A stretch of 46,844 nt of DNA from positions 60,307 through 107,150 of the forward strand of contig NZ_SOAG01000006.1 in NCBI RefSeq assembly GCF_004364575.1, read 5' to 3'. Below, piece by piece: positions 33,948 to 41,784 of the stretch. Under the pieces are notes generated by a model. It was not told the DNA's origin and did no database searches. It saw only the letters and a program-made list of their open reading frames with translations. Position 1 is the first letter of the stretch. Each line of letters begins with the position of its first letter. The stretch is from Myroides indicus. Lineage in GTDB: Bacteria; Bacteroidota; Bacteroidia; Flavobacteriales; Flavobacteriaceae. Made by a program: the position numbers and the translations under genes.

Positions 33948-35057
33948 ATGGAAATAACAGCAGCAATAGTAAAAGAAAAAGGAGGAGATTTTGAATTGGT
34001 CAAAATGAACTTAGATGAACCTAAAAATGATGAGGTTCTTATAAAAATTATAGCAACCGGAACTTGTCATACGGATATGGCGGCAAGAGATTTACTGACA
34101 GGTCCGCTTTCTTTTCCAATGGTTTTGGGACATGAAGGCGCAGGGATTGTTGAAAAAGTAGGCGAAAATGTAAGTAACATAAAAAAGGGAGATCATGTTG
34201 TTTTAACTTTTGGATTTTGCGGAGGCTGTAGCAATTGCCAAACGGGAATACCTGCCTATTGTGAAAACTTTGGTGCACTTAACTTTGGCGGTGCCAGATT
34301 AGACGGTTCGCATAGCCATCATATACACGGAGAAGTGGTACAGGATAACTTTTTTTCGCAGTCGTCTTTTGCTACTTATGCTCTTGCCCATAAAAATAAT
34401 GTAATAAAAGTGCGTAAAGATGCACCAATAGAATATTTAGGTCCGCTTGGTTGCGGGATACAAACCGGCTCGGGAGCAGTATTGAACTCGCTGGATGTAA
34501 AGGCCGGACAATCGATCGTGATATCTGGTGGAGGAGCGGTAGGTTTAGCCGGAGTTCTTGCTGCCAAAGCTATTTCTGCCGGAAAAATTGTAGTTGTGGA
34601 CATAAATGAGGAAAGACTTAAATTTGCCAAAGAACTTGGAGCAACGCACATAATAAACAGTATAAAAGAGAATGTTGCAGAGAAACTAAAAGAGATTGAA
34701 CCAAAAGGCTTTGATTGCGGTTTAGATACAACAGGAATTTCACCTGTTATTCTCGATTCTATAAATGCCTTGCGCTCGCATGGAAAAATGGGAATACTGG
34801 GAGTTGCCAAAAAACCTCTTGATATTGAAATGAACAGCTTTGTGGCAACAGGGAAACAATTAATTGGCATTGTCGAGGGAGATAGCGTTCCCAATGAATT
34901 TATTCCGAGACTGGTTAATATGTATATGAACGGACAATTTCCTTTTGACAAGTTGATTAAAACTTATAAGTTTGAAGATATAAATCAGGCTATTGAAGAT
35001 TCTGAAAAAGGGATTACCATAAAACCGGTTATATTGATTGGAGAATACAAAGGATAA
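33948..35057 (+). CDS. Zinc-dependent NAD(P) alcohol dehydrogenase (aryl-alcohol dehydrogenase-like)
   Basis: The 369-aa medium-chain dehydrogenase has the catalytic zinc ligands C40 (ATGTCHTD) and H62 (LGHEGAG), plus the third cysteine in LGPLGCGIQTG, and structural zinc cysteines at 91, 94, 97 and 105 in FCGGCSNCQTGIPAYC. The NAD-binding motif is GGGAVGLAGVLAAKA near residue 190, and VVDINEERL gives the acidic residue that favours NAD. The nearest known type is benzyl/aryl-alcohol dehydrogenase (XylB/AreB group). It stands alone with a terminator behind it; the substrate is not known. Confidence 0.9.
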   Translation: MEITAAIVKEKGGDFELVKMNLDEPKNDEVLIKIIATGTCHTDMAARDLLTGPLSFPMVLGHEGAGIVEKVGENVSNIKKGDHVVLTFGFCGGCSNCQTGIPAYCENFGALNFGGARLDGSHSHHIHGEVVQDNFFSQSSFATYALAHKNNVIKVRKDAPIEYLGPLGCGIQTGSGAVLNSLDVKAGQSIVISGGGAVGLAGVLAAKAISAGKIVVVDINEERLKFAKELGATHIINSIKENVAEKLKEIEPKGFDCGLDTTGISPVILDSINALRSHGKMGILGVAKKPLDIEMNSFVATGKQLIGIVEGDSVPNEFIPRLVNMYMNGQFPFDKLIKTYKFEDINQAIEDSEKGITIKPVILIGEYKG

Positions 35058-35103
35058 TGTTATTGTTTATATAAATAACAACATTAAATATATATAAAAA
35101 AGT

Positions 35104-35135
35104 AAACCTCTTTAAAAAATATTCTAAAGAGGTTT
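35104..35135. terminator. Terminator after the alcohol dehydrogenase
   Basis: AAACCTCTTTA (35104-35114) and TAAAGAGGTTT (35125-35135) are perfect 11-bp arms around a 10-base AT-rich loop, followed by T-rich sequence. It lies about 50 bases after the stop codon. Confidence 0.75.
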
Positions 35136-35143
35136 TACATTTT

Positions 35144-35193
35144 ATTTGAACAGAGTTCAAATGCCAAAACTGCTCAAAAACAAACGGTTTTGG
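35144..35193. terminator. Two further hairpins between the dehydrogenase and the susD-like gene
   Basis: ATTTGAAC (35144-35151) pairs with GTTCAAAT (35155-35162) over a 3-base loop, and CCAAAAC (35164-35170) pairs with GTTTTGG (35187-35193). They sit 20 to 69 bases after the susD-like stop on the minus strand and probably end that operon. Confidence 0.45.
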
Positions 35194-35212
35194 TTATTAA
35201 AAATAAAACAAC

Positions 35213-36664
35213 TCATGGTTTTAATAGCCACATTACACTGTTGATAGTGTCTCCCCCTTCAAACTGCCGATTGACAGCATCAGACAGATTTTTATTATTA
35301 TTTACAGTTTCAGCAGCCGGATACATCCATCGTTTAGGAATACGTCCCTGATTTAGTATTCCGCTTCCATCCACATTAAATTTTGGAAATCCCGTCCGGC
35401 GGTTATCATAAAAAGATTGCCATCCGCTGTTCATAAAACTGGCAATGTGTTTTTGGGTCATAATACGTTCCAGATTATCAGTTGCATTTAATTTCACAAC
35501 ATCCTGACTCAGATAATCAGCAGGCATATCCACTTTCAGAAATTTAAAAGAGCTTTCTATTCCCTGATTATAATAGGTTTCTGCAGAACCGCTAATCCAT
35601 CCTCTTTCAGCCGCTTCAGCCAAATTAAACTGTAAAGACCAATAACTTAGCAATACGCCGGGTTCATTGACAGGATCAGTATAATATCGGGCATTCACTC
35701 TTGAGGCTTCTCCATCAACTGCTTTTTGAGAATTTTCATTCATTGAATTGCTTCCCTTTAATCCACCATAGTTTTTAAAGTTAGTAAGCTCCTCATCTTC
35801 TCTTTTATTTTTCATCGCAGCAAACCTGAATAAACGCGTATCTTTTAATAAAACAAGTTTATCTACAAAGCTTTCTTCCATGTAATAAGCTGTTTGCAAA
35901 GCATTATTATTAAAATAAGGATATTGGTTGCCCTTGCTGTCAACAAATTCTAAAAATGCAGAATCTTCTAAATTTTCAAAAACAGGATACTGAGCAGGAT
36001 TGCTTATAAGAGTTTGAAAGCGTTCTTTTATTTTTAGGTCGGAATCGCCAACTTTGTTAGACAAATCCATCAAAACTTTTAATGTGTATGAGTTAATTAA
36101 TTTTCTCCACTTCAATTTATCTCCCCGATAAATTACGTCTCCTTTTATTACTCCGTCGCTTTCTGCCAACAGTTCATTAGCCTGAGCCAAATCTTCCAAT
36201 ACTCTTAAAAAAATATCTTTTTGGGTATCGTATTTAGGCTTCTGTATGCCTTCTCCTATTTTTAGAGCTTCACTATAAGGTACGTCTCCAAAAACCAAAG
36301 TAGTTTCGACAATATAATATGAGTAAAAAAACTTAGCAAGGCTTTTATATACTTCTTCCTCATAGCGATCGGCTTCCTCTTCCATCTTTTGAACCTGCTT
36401 TAGCTTGTGATAATTGTCAAAGGAAGATCTCTGCCAGTTATAATATTGCTCATTACTCACTCCGTCCGTATTCGTTAACTGCCTGCTTGCCAACCCCGCT
36501 CCCGTTCCGATATTTTTAACAGCTTCAATTTCTATATCAGTCAGCAGCAGATCAGGGGTAACACTTGCTACTCTATTAGGATCGTCCTGTAAAGTGTCTA
36601 TGCTTTCGCAACCTGACAACAAAATGATAAATAAACAACTTAGATTAAAAACTATTTTTTTCAT
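35213..36664 (-). CDS. SusD/RagB-like surface lipoprotein (SusD-like type 2)
   Basis: The 483-aa lipoprotein has a lipobox LLSGC at about residues 15-19 (MKKIVFNLSCLFIILLSGCE). The body has the features of the second SusD-like family: DTLQDDPNRVASVTPDLLLT, AKFFYSYYIVETTLVFGDVP with PYSEALK, and LSYWSLQFNLAEAAERGWIS-GSAETYYNQGI near the C-terminus, then GWQSFYDNRRTGFPKF. It is the ligand-binding partner of the SusC encoded just upstream (2 bases apart). It differs in family from the SusD at 24815, so the two pairs are not recent duplicates. Confidence 0.9.
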   Translation of the reverse strand: MKKIVFNLSCLFIILLSGCESIDTLQDDPNRVASVTPDLLLTDIEIEAVKNIGTGAGLASRQLTNTDGVSNEQYYNWQRSSFDNYHKLKQVQKMEEEADRYEEEVYKSLAKFFYSYYIVETTLVFGDVPYSEALKIGEGIQKPKYDTQKDIFLRVLEDLAQANELLAESDGVIKGDVIYRGDKLKWRKLINSYTLKVLMDLSNKVGDSDLKIKERFQTLISNPAQYPVFENLEDSAFLEFVDSKGNQYPYFNNNALQTAYYMEESFVDKLVLLKDTRLFRFAAMKNKREDEELTNFKNYGGLKGSNSMNENSQKAVDGEASRVNARYYTDPVNEPGVLLSYWSLQFNLAEAAERGWISGSAETYYNQGIESSFKFLKVDMPADYLSQDVVKLNATDNLERIMTQKHIASFMNSGWQSFYDNRRTGFPKFNVDGSGILNQGRIPKRWMYPAAETVNNNKNLSDAVNRQFEGGDTINSVMWLLKP

Positions 36665-36666
36665 AA

Positions 36667-39600
36667 TTAAAACTTAGCATTAATATTAAAACCTATACTT
36701 TTCATAGTAGGTGTTTGTAAAGCATCTTTTCCAGAATCCGGATCAACGTTTTTAATTTTGGAAGCCATCCACAAATTACTTCCTATCAAAGAAACGCTTA
36801 AACTGCTAAAAGGCGTCCTGGACAACACAGAAGGTTTTAACTGATAAGTCAAGGCTATATCTCTCAGTTTAATAAAATCTTGTTTGTAATAATGATAATT
36901 TTTCTCTGAATTATTACTTGTTGTCTGCATATATGAATTGTAGTTTACAGGTACATCATTCGGTGCAAAAACACGATTATCAAAAACAATATTTCCATTA
37001 CTGTCGTAGCGCAATTCTCCCGATACTACTTTTACTCCACTGGCTATGTAAGTGGCCTTTCCTTCATTGGCATCATCTCTGTATTGATTTACTGTACCCG
37101 GATCAACTCCTCCCCACCACATTTTTTGATTGGTTTGAGAAAACATTACGCCTCCTATCCTGCCGTCTAATGTAAAGCTAAGCGAGAAATCTTTATAATT
37201 TATTGTATTAGTCCATCCAAAAGTCCAGTCTGGATCTTCATATCCAATAAAACGACTGTATGGATCAACTACCGGATAACCGTTTTCAAAAACAATATTC
37301 CCTTGCCCATCGGTCTGGTATTGAGAAATGTAAATCCCGTCTGTACGCTCTCCCTCTTTAATATACTTATCCGTTTGTGTACGATCGTTAGATAATTCTG
37401 TAAGATATTTGTTGTATTTACTCATATTAACGGTAGATACCCATTCCCATACCTCATTGCGCACAGGGGTAAAGTCCAATACCAATTCAAATCCTTTCCG
37501 TTTAAAACGGTCTCCGTTCACTAGTGTATTCTCATATCCTGTAGCAGAAGACACCGGCATATAAATCAGGTTATTAAAGTCATTCGTCTGATAGTAAGTA
37601 AGGTCAATCCCCAGTCGGTTTTTAAAAAAACGTACATACGCCCCCACTTCCCATGTATCGGAAGTTTCAGGTTTTAAATCCGAAGAAAGCAGAGAATTTC
37701 CAAAATAGGCAGAAGGCACACCATCCCATGTAATCCCTTTTTCATAGCCTTGAATATGGCTATATGGATTTTCACCTATTCTGCCTTCAGAAACACGCGC
37801 CCATGATCCTCTTACCTTTGCAAAATCAATCCACTGTGGCATTCGAACAAGATTGGAAATAACAACAGAAGACGCGATTGAAGGATAGAAAAATGAATTA
37901 TTGCCTTTTGGTAAAGTGGAAACCTTGTCGTTTCTCGCTGTCAGAGACAAATAATAAGTGCTGTCATACGACAAATCCACAAATCCGTAAAAGCTGTTTA
38001 TTCCTTCTTTTTCTTCCCGGTTAGAAGAGATAATAGAGGGGCCTGCATTATTGTCCAGATTGTAAAATCCCGGAATATTTAATCCGTCTGTTGCACTGGT
38101 TAGTTTATTCCAGTTTCTTCGGTAACGCGAATAGGCCACTTCTCCGGACAATTGAAGCAAATCAGTTAACTCCTTGTTTACTTTAATTCCAAAATCGGTA
38201 GTAATATCAAAAAAATTCTCATTCATCACCGTATAATTACCTCTTGACTTATCGCCGTAACCAATATAACTCTTCGGTTCTTTATAGGTTCTGTTCAACC
38301 CGTAATAGTTTATTCCTCCTGTAGATTTAAAACTAATACCATCGTAAAACTCGTATTCTAAGTTATAATTCCCAAAGGAGTTATTTTTATCATATCCTCT
38401 CATATATTCAAATGCCTGAAAATAAGGGTTGTTATAATATGATATATTGTAATGTCTTTGCTGTACTCCTTCTTTCCCCGGCATCCAGTAGTTTTTTAAA
38501 TCTCGGATATCCACATCTGTTCCCGTCCAAAGTAGCAGATTGTACAAATAATTTGTCGGACCATAACCTACCTCCGGAAAGTTATCTGTAAACTGCTTGT
38601 TGTAAGTATAGTTTGCAGAAATTCTCAATTTATCAGTCGGGGTCAGCTGCCCTCCGATTGAAAAAGAAGTATTATTTAAATCTGTATTTGGCACAATTCC
38701 CTTTTGATATTGATTTGATATGGATACCCGATAGCTTGCCTTATCGTTCCCCCAGTCAACAGCAACATTATTGGCTTGGATGACTCCTGTTCTGAAAAAG
38801 TTTTCAACATTATTTTTTCCTCTTGAAATAAAAGGCAGCGGAATCAGTTTGCCCGTTGCGGGATCAATCTCGCTATTGTATTGAGGGGTTTCAAAATAAC
38901 CGCTTGCTGTACTCGGATCTTTCTGATCTAATCGCGGTCCCCAAATCCATCCTCCACCTTCCGTACCCCCGCCAGTTCCGTCAATGTAAGCATAAACTCC
39001 CTGATTTCCATTGCCGTAAACAGTCTGTCTTTCCGGTTTTCTCAAAAAAGAAGTCTGAAACATAGTCGAATTATTAAATGAAACCGTCAACTTTCCTTCT
39101 TTTCCTTTTTTGGTTGTAATCATAATTGCTCCGCTTCGACCTACCGAACCGTATAAAGCAGAAGCCGTTGCTCCTTTTAAAACGCTGATATTTTCAATGT
39201 CATCCGAGTTTACTCTCCAGATATCTGCCGTGCGGTCGGGTATTCCGTCGATCACGATTAAAGGTGAAGCTCCGCGTAGACTTATTTCAGGATTTTGAAA
39301 CAGATCGCTTGAATTTTTTATGTTCAAGCCTGCTACTTTTCCGGTTAGCGAACTTACTGCGTTGCTTTCCTTTACTTTTTCCAACGCCTTGCCTGATAAG
39401 TCCTGAACGGCATATCCTAAAGCCTGTTTTTCTTTTTTAATACCCAAAGCAGTGATCACAACTTCATCCAAACCACTGCTCGTCTCCAGCATATTTACTG
39501 CAAAATTGGTTTGTGTTCCTATTTTTAACTGTTGAGTTGTGTAACCAATATAACTTAATTCCAATATTTGACCATCTTCTGCTTCTATCACAAACCCACC

Positions 39601-39765
39601 GTCTATATCAGTCATGGTTCCGTAAGTGGTTCCTGTCAAAGTAATGGTTACACCAATTAACGGTTCTCCTGTGGCAGCATCCTTTACTACTCCGGTTCTC
39701 TTAATCTGAGCAAATCCCAATCCATAGCACAAAAGTACCAGTACAAAAACAATTGTATTTTTCAT
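36667..39765 (-). CDS. SusC/RagA-family TonB-linked outer-membrane transporter
   Basis: This 1032-aa protein has a signal peptide (MKNTIVFVLVLLCYGLGFAQ), a carboxypeptidase regulatory-like domain at residues 21-100 (VVKDAATGEPLIGVTITLTG), the plug at about 105-220 (DEVVITALGIKKEKQALGYA, SGKALEKVKESNAVSSLTGK, ASALYGSVGRSGAIMITTKK), and a barrel ending in NINAKF. It is the outer-membrane channel for the operon that also encodes a phosphodiesterase upstream (11-base gap) and the SusD-like protein downstream. The ligand is probably a phosphodiester compound, by association only. Confidence 0.93.
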   Translation of the reverse strand: MKNTIVFVLVLLCYGLGFAQIKRTGVVKDAATGEPLIGVTITLTGTTYGTMTDIDGGFVIEAEDGQILELSYIGYTTQQLKIGTQTNFAVNMLETSSGLDEVVITALGIKKEKQALGYAVQDLSGKALEKVKESNAVSSLTGKVAGLNIKNSSDLFQNPEISLRGASPLIVIDGIPDRTADIWRVNSDDIENISVLKGATASALYGSVGRSGAIMITTKKGKEGKLTVSFNNSTMFQTSFLRKPERQTVYGNGNQGVYAYIDGTGGGTEGGGWIWGPRLDQKDPSTASGYFETPQYNSEIDPATGKLIPLPFISRGKNNVENFFRTGVIQANNVAVDWGNDKASYRVSISNQYQKGIVPNTDLNNTSFSIGGQLTPTDKLRISANYTYNKQFTDNFPEVGYGPTNYLYNLLLWTGTDVDIRDLKNYWMPGKEGVQQRHYNISYYNNPYFQAFEYMRGYDKNNSFGNYNLEYEFYDGISFKSTGGINYYGLNRTYKEPKSYIGYGDKSRGNYTVMNENFFDITTDFGIKVNKELTDLLQLSGEVAYSRYRRNWNKLTSATDGLNIPGFYNLDNNAGPSIISSNREEKEGINSFYGFVDLSYDSTYYLSLTARNDKVSTLPKGNNSFFYPSIASSVVISNLVRMPQWIDFAKVRGSWARVSEGRIGENPYSHIQGYEKGITWDGVPSAYFGNSLLSSDLKPETSDTWEVGAYVRFFKNRLGIDLTYYQTNDFNNLIYMPVSSATGYENTLVNGDRFKRKGFELVLDFTPVRNEVWEWVSTVNMSKYNKYLTELSNDRTQTDKYIKEGERTDGIYISQYQTDGQGNIVFENGYPVVDPYSRFIGYEDPDWTFGWTNTINYKDFSLSFTLDGRIGGVMFSQTNQKMWWGGVDPGTVNQYRDDANEGKATYIASGVKVVSGELRYDSNGNIVFDNRVFAPNDVPVNYNSYMQTTSNNSEKNYHYYKQDFIKLRDIALTYQLKPSVLSRTPFSSLSVSLIGSNLWMASKIKNVDPDSGKDALQTPTMKSIGFNINAKF

Positions 39766-39776
39766 TTTGTTTCAAT

Positions 39777-41024
39777 TTAGAGTATCCAAGTATTTAAATT
39801 ACCCACCTCAGATTTTAAAAAGATTTTATAAAATCCCGTTTCAGATTTTTTTACTTTAAAAGAAGCTTTTTCTTTACTTAAATCCGCCTTCCCCAACAAA
39901 ATATATTCATCCTTGCCTCCGCTTTTTACATGGTTGGTTGTTGCTAACCAAATCTCTGCAGATCTACTGCCGACAGAAGCATTATAATTCCAATAAACAT
40001 TCAATTTACTGCCTTTTACCTCTGCTGTCAGCCCTTCTACTTCTACATTGTCAAACATAGAATTTCCATCCCATTCTCTTTTTGTTTCAATCGGTATATC
40101 CAATTTCATAAAATCGGCTATAGACGGGGCAATATCAACTACAGAAGGAGTAAATTTATTGGTATTTGCTATCCACTCAGCCTGATTGGAAAGTATCCAA
40201 ACACTTCGCTCTCTGTCGCTTTGTCCGCCATGGTGTTTTCCGTCTGTTTCTGTACGTCCATGATCGGTTGTCACTACAAACAGCCATTCTTCATCAAAGT
40301 TTTTCTCTCTGTATTCAATCGCTTTATACAGCTTACCTATCAGTTCATCCTCAAAAGTTATTCCTTCATACAATTTTTTTCCATCTCCATAGCGGTGCCC
40401 CATATCATCCGTATATTGAAGATATACCCAAGACAAATCAGGAGCGTATTTAGCAATATATTCCGATGCTCTGTGCACAACCGCATTGTCAACTTCCTTT
40501 ATATACTCACTATTGTTGTCATGCGGGTATCTAAACTCATCCAGTTCCAACCCGTCAAAAGCATAGTCCATTTTTATTTGATTAGTCTCTGTCAACCCCT
40601 CTCCGATCAGCTTGGTTCGGTTATCTTCCCAAGTCGAAAAAACTGCCGTTTTCAATTCCGGTTTCTGATCCTTGATCAAACGGAATAAAGTCGGATAATT
40701 ATAATTAGGGTCAGCTATACCATTATCCCATACATTGTGCTTATTAACCCAGGTACCTGTCAGCAAGCTGTTGTATCCTACTGCAGATATAGTGGGAGTT
40801 TGAGAATAACTGTCTTTTTTACCTCCGATATATGCAGGTATAAGACTTCCTTTTGCAGCGATATAATCTATATTAGGAGTTGCTGTTTTAGCCAACATAT
40901 CATAGGCAATTCCGTCCACTATTACAAAAACGGTTTTTCTTTGCTTTTTATCAGACGCCAATGCCGAAAAACTAAAAAATAAACTGAAGCCATACATCAA
41001 AAGCTTCCCATACTTTACTCTCAT
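39777..41024 (-). CDS. Exported type I phosphodiesterase/nucleotide pyrophosphatase (alkaline phosphatase superfamily)
   Basis: The 415-aa protein has a signal peptide (residues 1-24, ending SFSALAS). Metal and nucleophile motifs of the nucleotide pyrophosphatase/phosphodiesterase group are present: VIVDG (D37), YSQTPTISAVGYNSLLTG with the candidate nucleophile Thr at 76-78, YTDDMGHRYG (Asp and His), TTDHGRTETDG (Asp-His) and KHHGGQSD (His). It hydrolyses phosphodiesters, possibly nucleotide derivatives or head groups, in the periplasm. The last 70 residues (KLNVYWNYNASVGSRSAEIW) form an extra domain of beta character. It is the first gene of an operon with susC and susD, and a TACATTTG box plus perfect GGTAACC direct repeats lie ahead of it. 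Confidence 0.88.
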   Translation of the reverse strand: MRVKYGKLLMYGFSLFFSFSALASDKKQRKTVFVIVDGIAYDMLAKTATPNIDYIAAKGSLIPAYIGGKKDSYSQTPTISAVGYNSLLTGTWVNKHNVWDNGIADPNYNYPTLFRLIKDQKPELKTAVFSTWEDNRTKLIGEGLTETNQIKMDYAFDGLELDEFRYPHDNNSEYIKEVDNAVVHRASEYIAKYAPDLSWVYLQYTDDMGHRYGDGKKLYEGITFEDELIGKLYKAIEYREKNFDEEWLFVVTTDHGRTETDGKHHGGQSDRERSVWILSNQAEWIANTNKFTPSVVDIAPSIADFMKLDIPIETKREWDGNSMFDNVEVEGLTAEVKGSKLNVYWNYNASVGSRSAEIWLATTNHVKSGGKDEYILLGKADLSKEKASFKVKKSETGFYKIFLKSEVGNLNTWIL

Positions 41025-41048
41025 TTATCTGTGTTTTTAAATTTCAGA

Positions 41049-41056
41049 CAAATGTA
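41049..41056 (-). promoter_or_regulatory. -7 box of the phosphodiesterase-susC-susD operon
   Basis: On the minus strand the sequence reads TACATTTG, matching TAnnTTTG, 24 bases ahead of the ATG at 41024. The base context 19 bases upstream is AAGT rather than TTTG, so an activator may be needed. Confidence 0.5.
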
Positions 41057-41109
41057 AAAACACTTCTACCTGTAGACTTTTCCTTACAATTATGTATTAA
41101 TCATATAAT

Positions 41110-41127
41110 GGTTACCGTTGGGTTACC
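41110..41127 (-). promoter_or_regulatory. Perfect 7-bp direct repeats, 11-bp period (Pho-box-like)
   Basis: On the minus strand GGTAACCCAACGGTAACC is two GGTAACC units with a CAAC spacer, i.e. an 11-bp period, the geometry of a proteobacterial Pho box. It lies about 55 bases upstream of the -7 box of the phosphodiesterase-susCD operon. The core TAAC-N7-TAAC is also found ahead of pstS at 8683-8697. Recognition by a PhoB-like regulator is inference. Confidence 0.45.
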
Positions 41128-41298
41128 ATAACTTTTTAAATCAGGAAAATAAGGGATATGTTATCTTTTGATTAAAAACAAAAGATTAACAACGGTTATT
41201 TCCATGCTAACAAGCTAAATTCTGCTTCGCATTTTGCGATTCAGATGAAATATAGAAATCTCTTTTCTGATATGCATGACCTAACTATAGACAGTGTA

Positions 41299-41737
41299 CT
41301 GCCCTTCATATTATCTTGATACAACGATTTTAAAAAAAATCGCTTAAAATCAAATAATCACTAAACTCCTATCAAAATAGACACAAAGTGAAGTAAAACA
41401 TATATCAATTTTCTGTTCTCTTGACATAAAAGATCAAGACTGCATTTCTCTTATCGGTATTTCTAAAATTTATTTTACAAAATATATGACAGCGGCTTCT
41501 CCCATATAATTTAATACAAAACGGAGCCAAGAAAACACTCGACAGAGAAATGAGGTAATATCAAAGGCATTACAGAACATTTTAAAGTAAAAACGAGAAA
41601 TTATGATTTATAAACCCAAAATAAACATCCTCATCAAACGCCATTATATAATTAGCCAGAGTCGTCTTAGCGCAGGAACGTTATGAGAAATCATACCCGA
41701 AGCTCAACAAATATAGTTCAAGCAAGTATTTATTTAA
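41299..41737. repeat. Imperfect direct repeat, copy A
   Basis: The stretch 41426-41737 resembles 46272-46584 over about 310 bases in the same orientation (roughly three quarters identical by eye). Shared landmarks are AAAAGATCAAGACTGCATTT, CGACAGAGAAAT, GAGAAATTATGATTTATAA and CTTAGCGCA..ACGTTATGAGAA. The preceding part (41299-41322, CCCTTCATATTATCTTGATA) also matches copy B, but copy A has about 100 extra bases between. No protein frame is conserved, so it is probably a degenerate non-coding dispersed element. Confidence 0.75.
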
Positions 41738-41762
41738 GATATACTTGATGATCAAAAGATAT

Positions 41763-41784
41763 AAAGTCAGTTTAAACTGACTTT
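41763..41784 (-). terminator. Palindromic terminator overlapping the symporter stop codon
   Basis: AAAGTCAG, TTTAAA and CTGACTTT form a perfect 22-bp palindrome (41763-41784) that includes the symporter's TAA (41774-41772). On the minus strand it is followed by TATATCTTTT. The last codons therefore lie within the stem. Confidence 0.6.

Larger units (their letters stand above)
41025..41771. other. Long intergenic region between phosphodiesterase operon and symporter
   Basis: About 750 bases. It holds the -7 box (41049-41056), the GGTAACC direct repeats (41110-41127), repeat copy A (41299-41737) and the start of the symporter terminator. No ORF with coding character was seen on either strand. 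Confidence 0.6.

Noticed and set aside
35057..35104. Extra hairpin directly after the alcohol dehydrogenase (AATGTTATTG / CAACATT region)
   Set aside because: Pairing is imperfect and AT-only; the stem at 35104-35135 is a better terminator.
41426..41737. The repeat as a decayed transposase gene
   Set aside because: Stops occur in all frames in both copies and no frame is shared, so nothing supports a protein origin.
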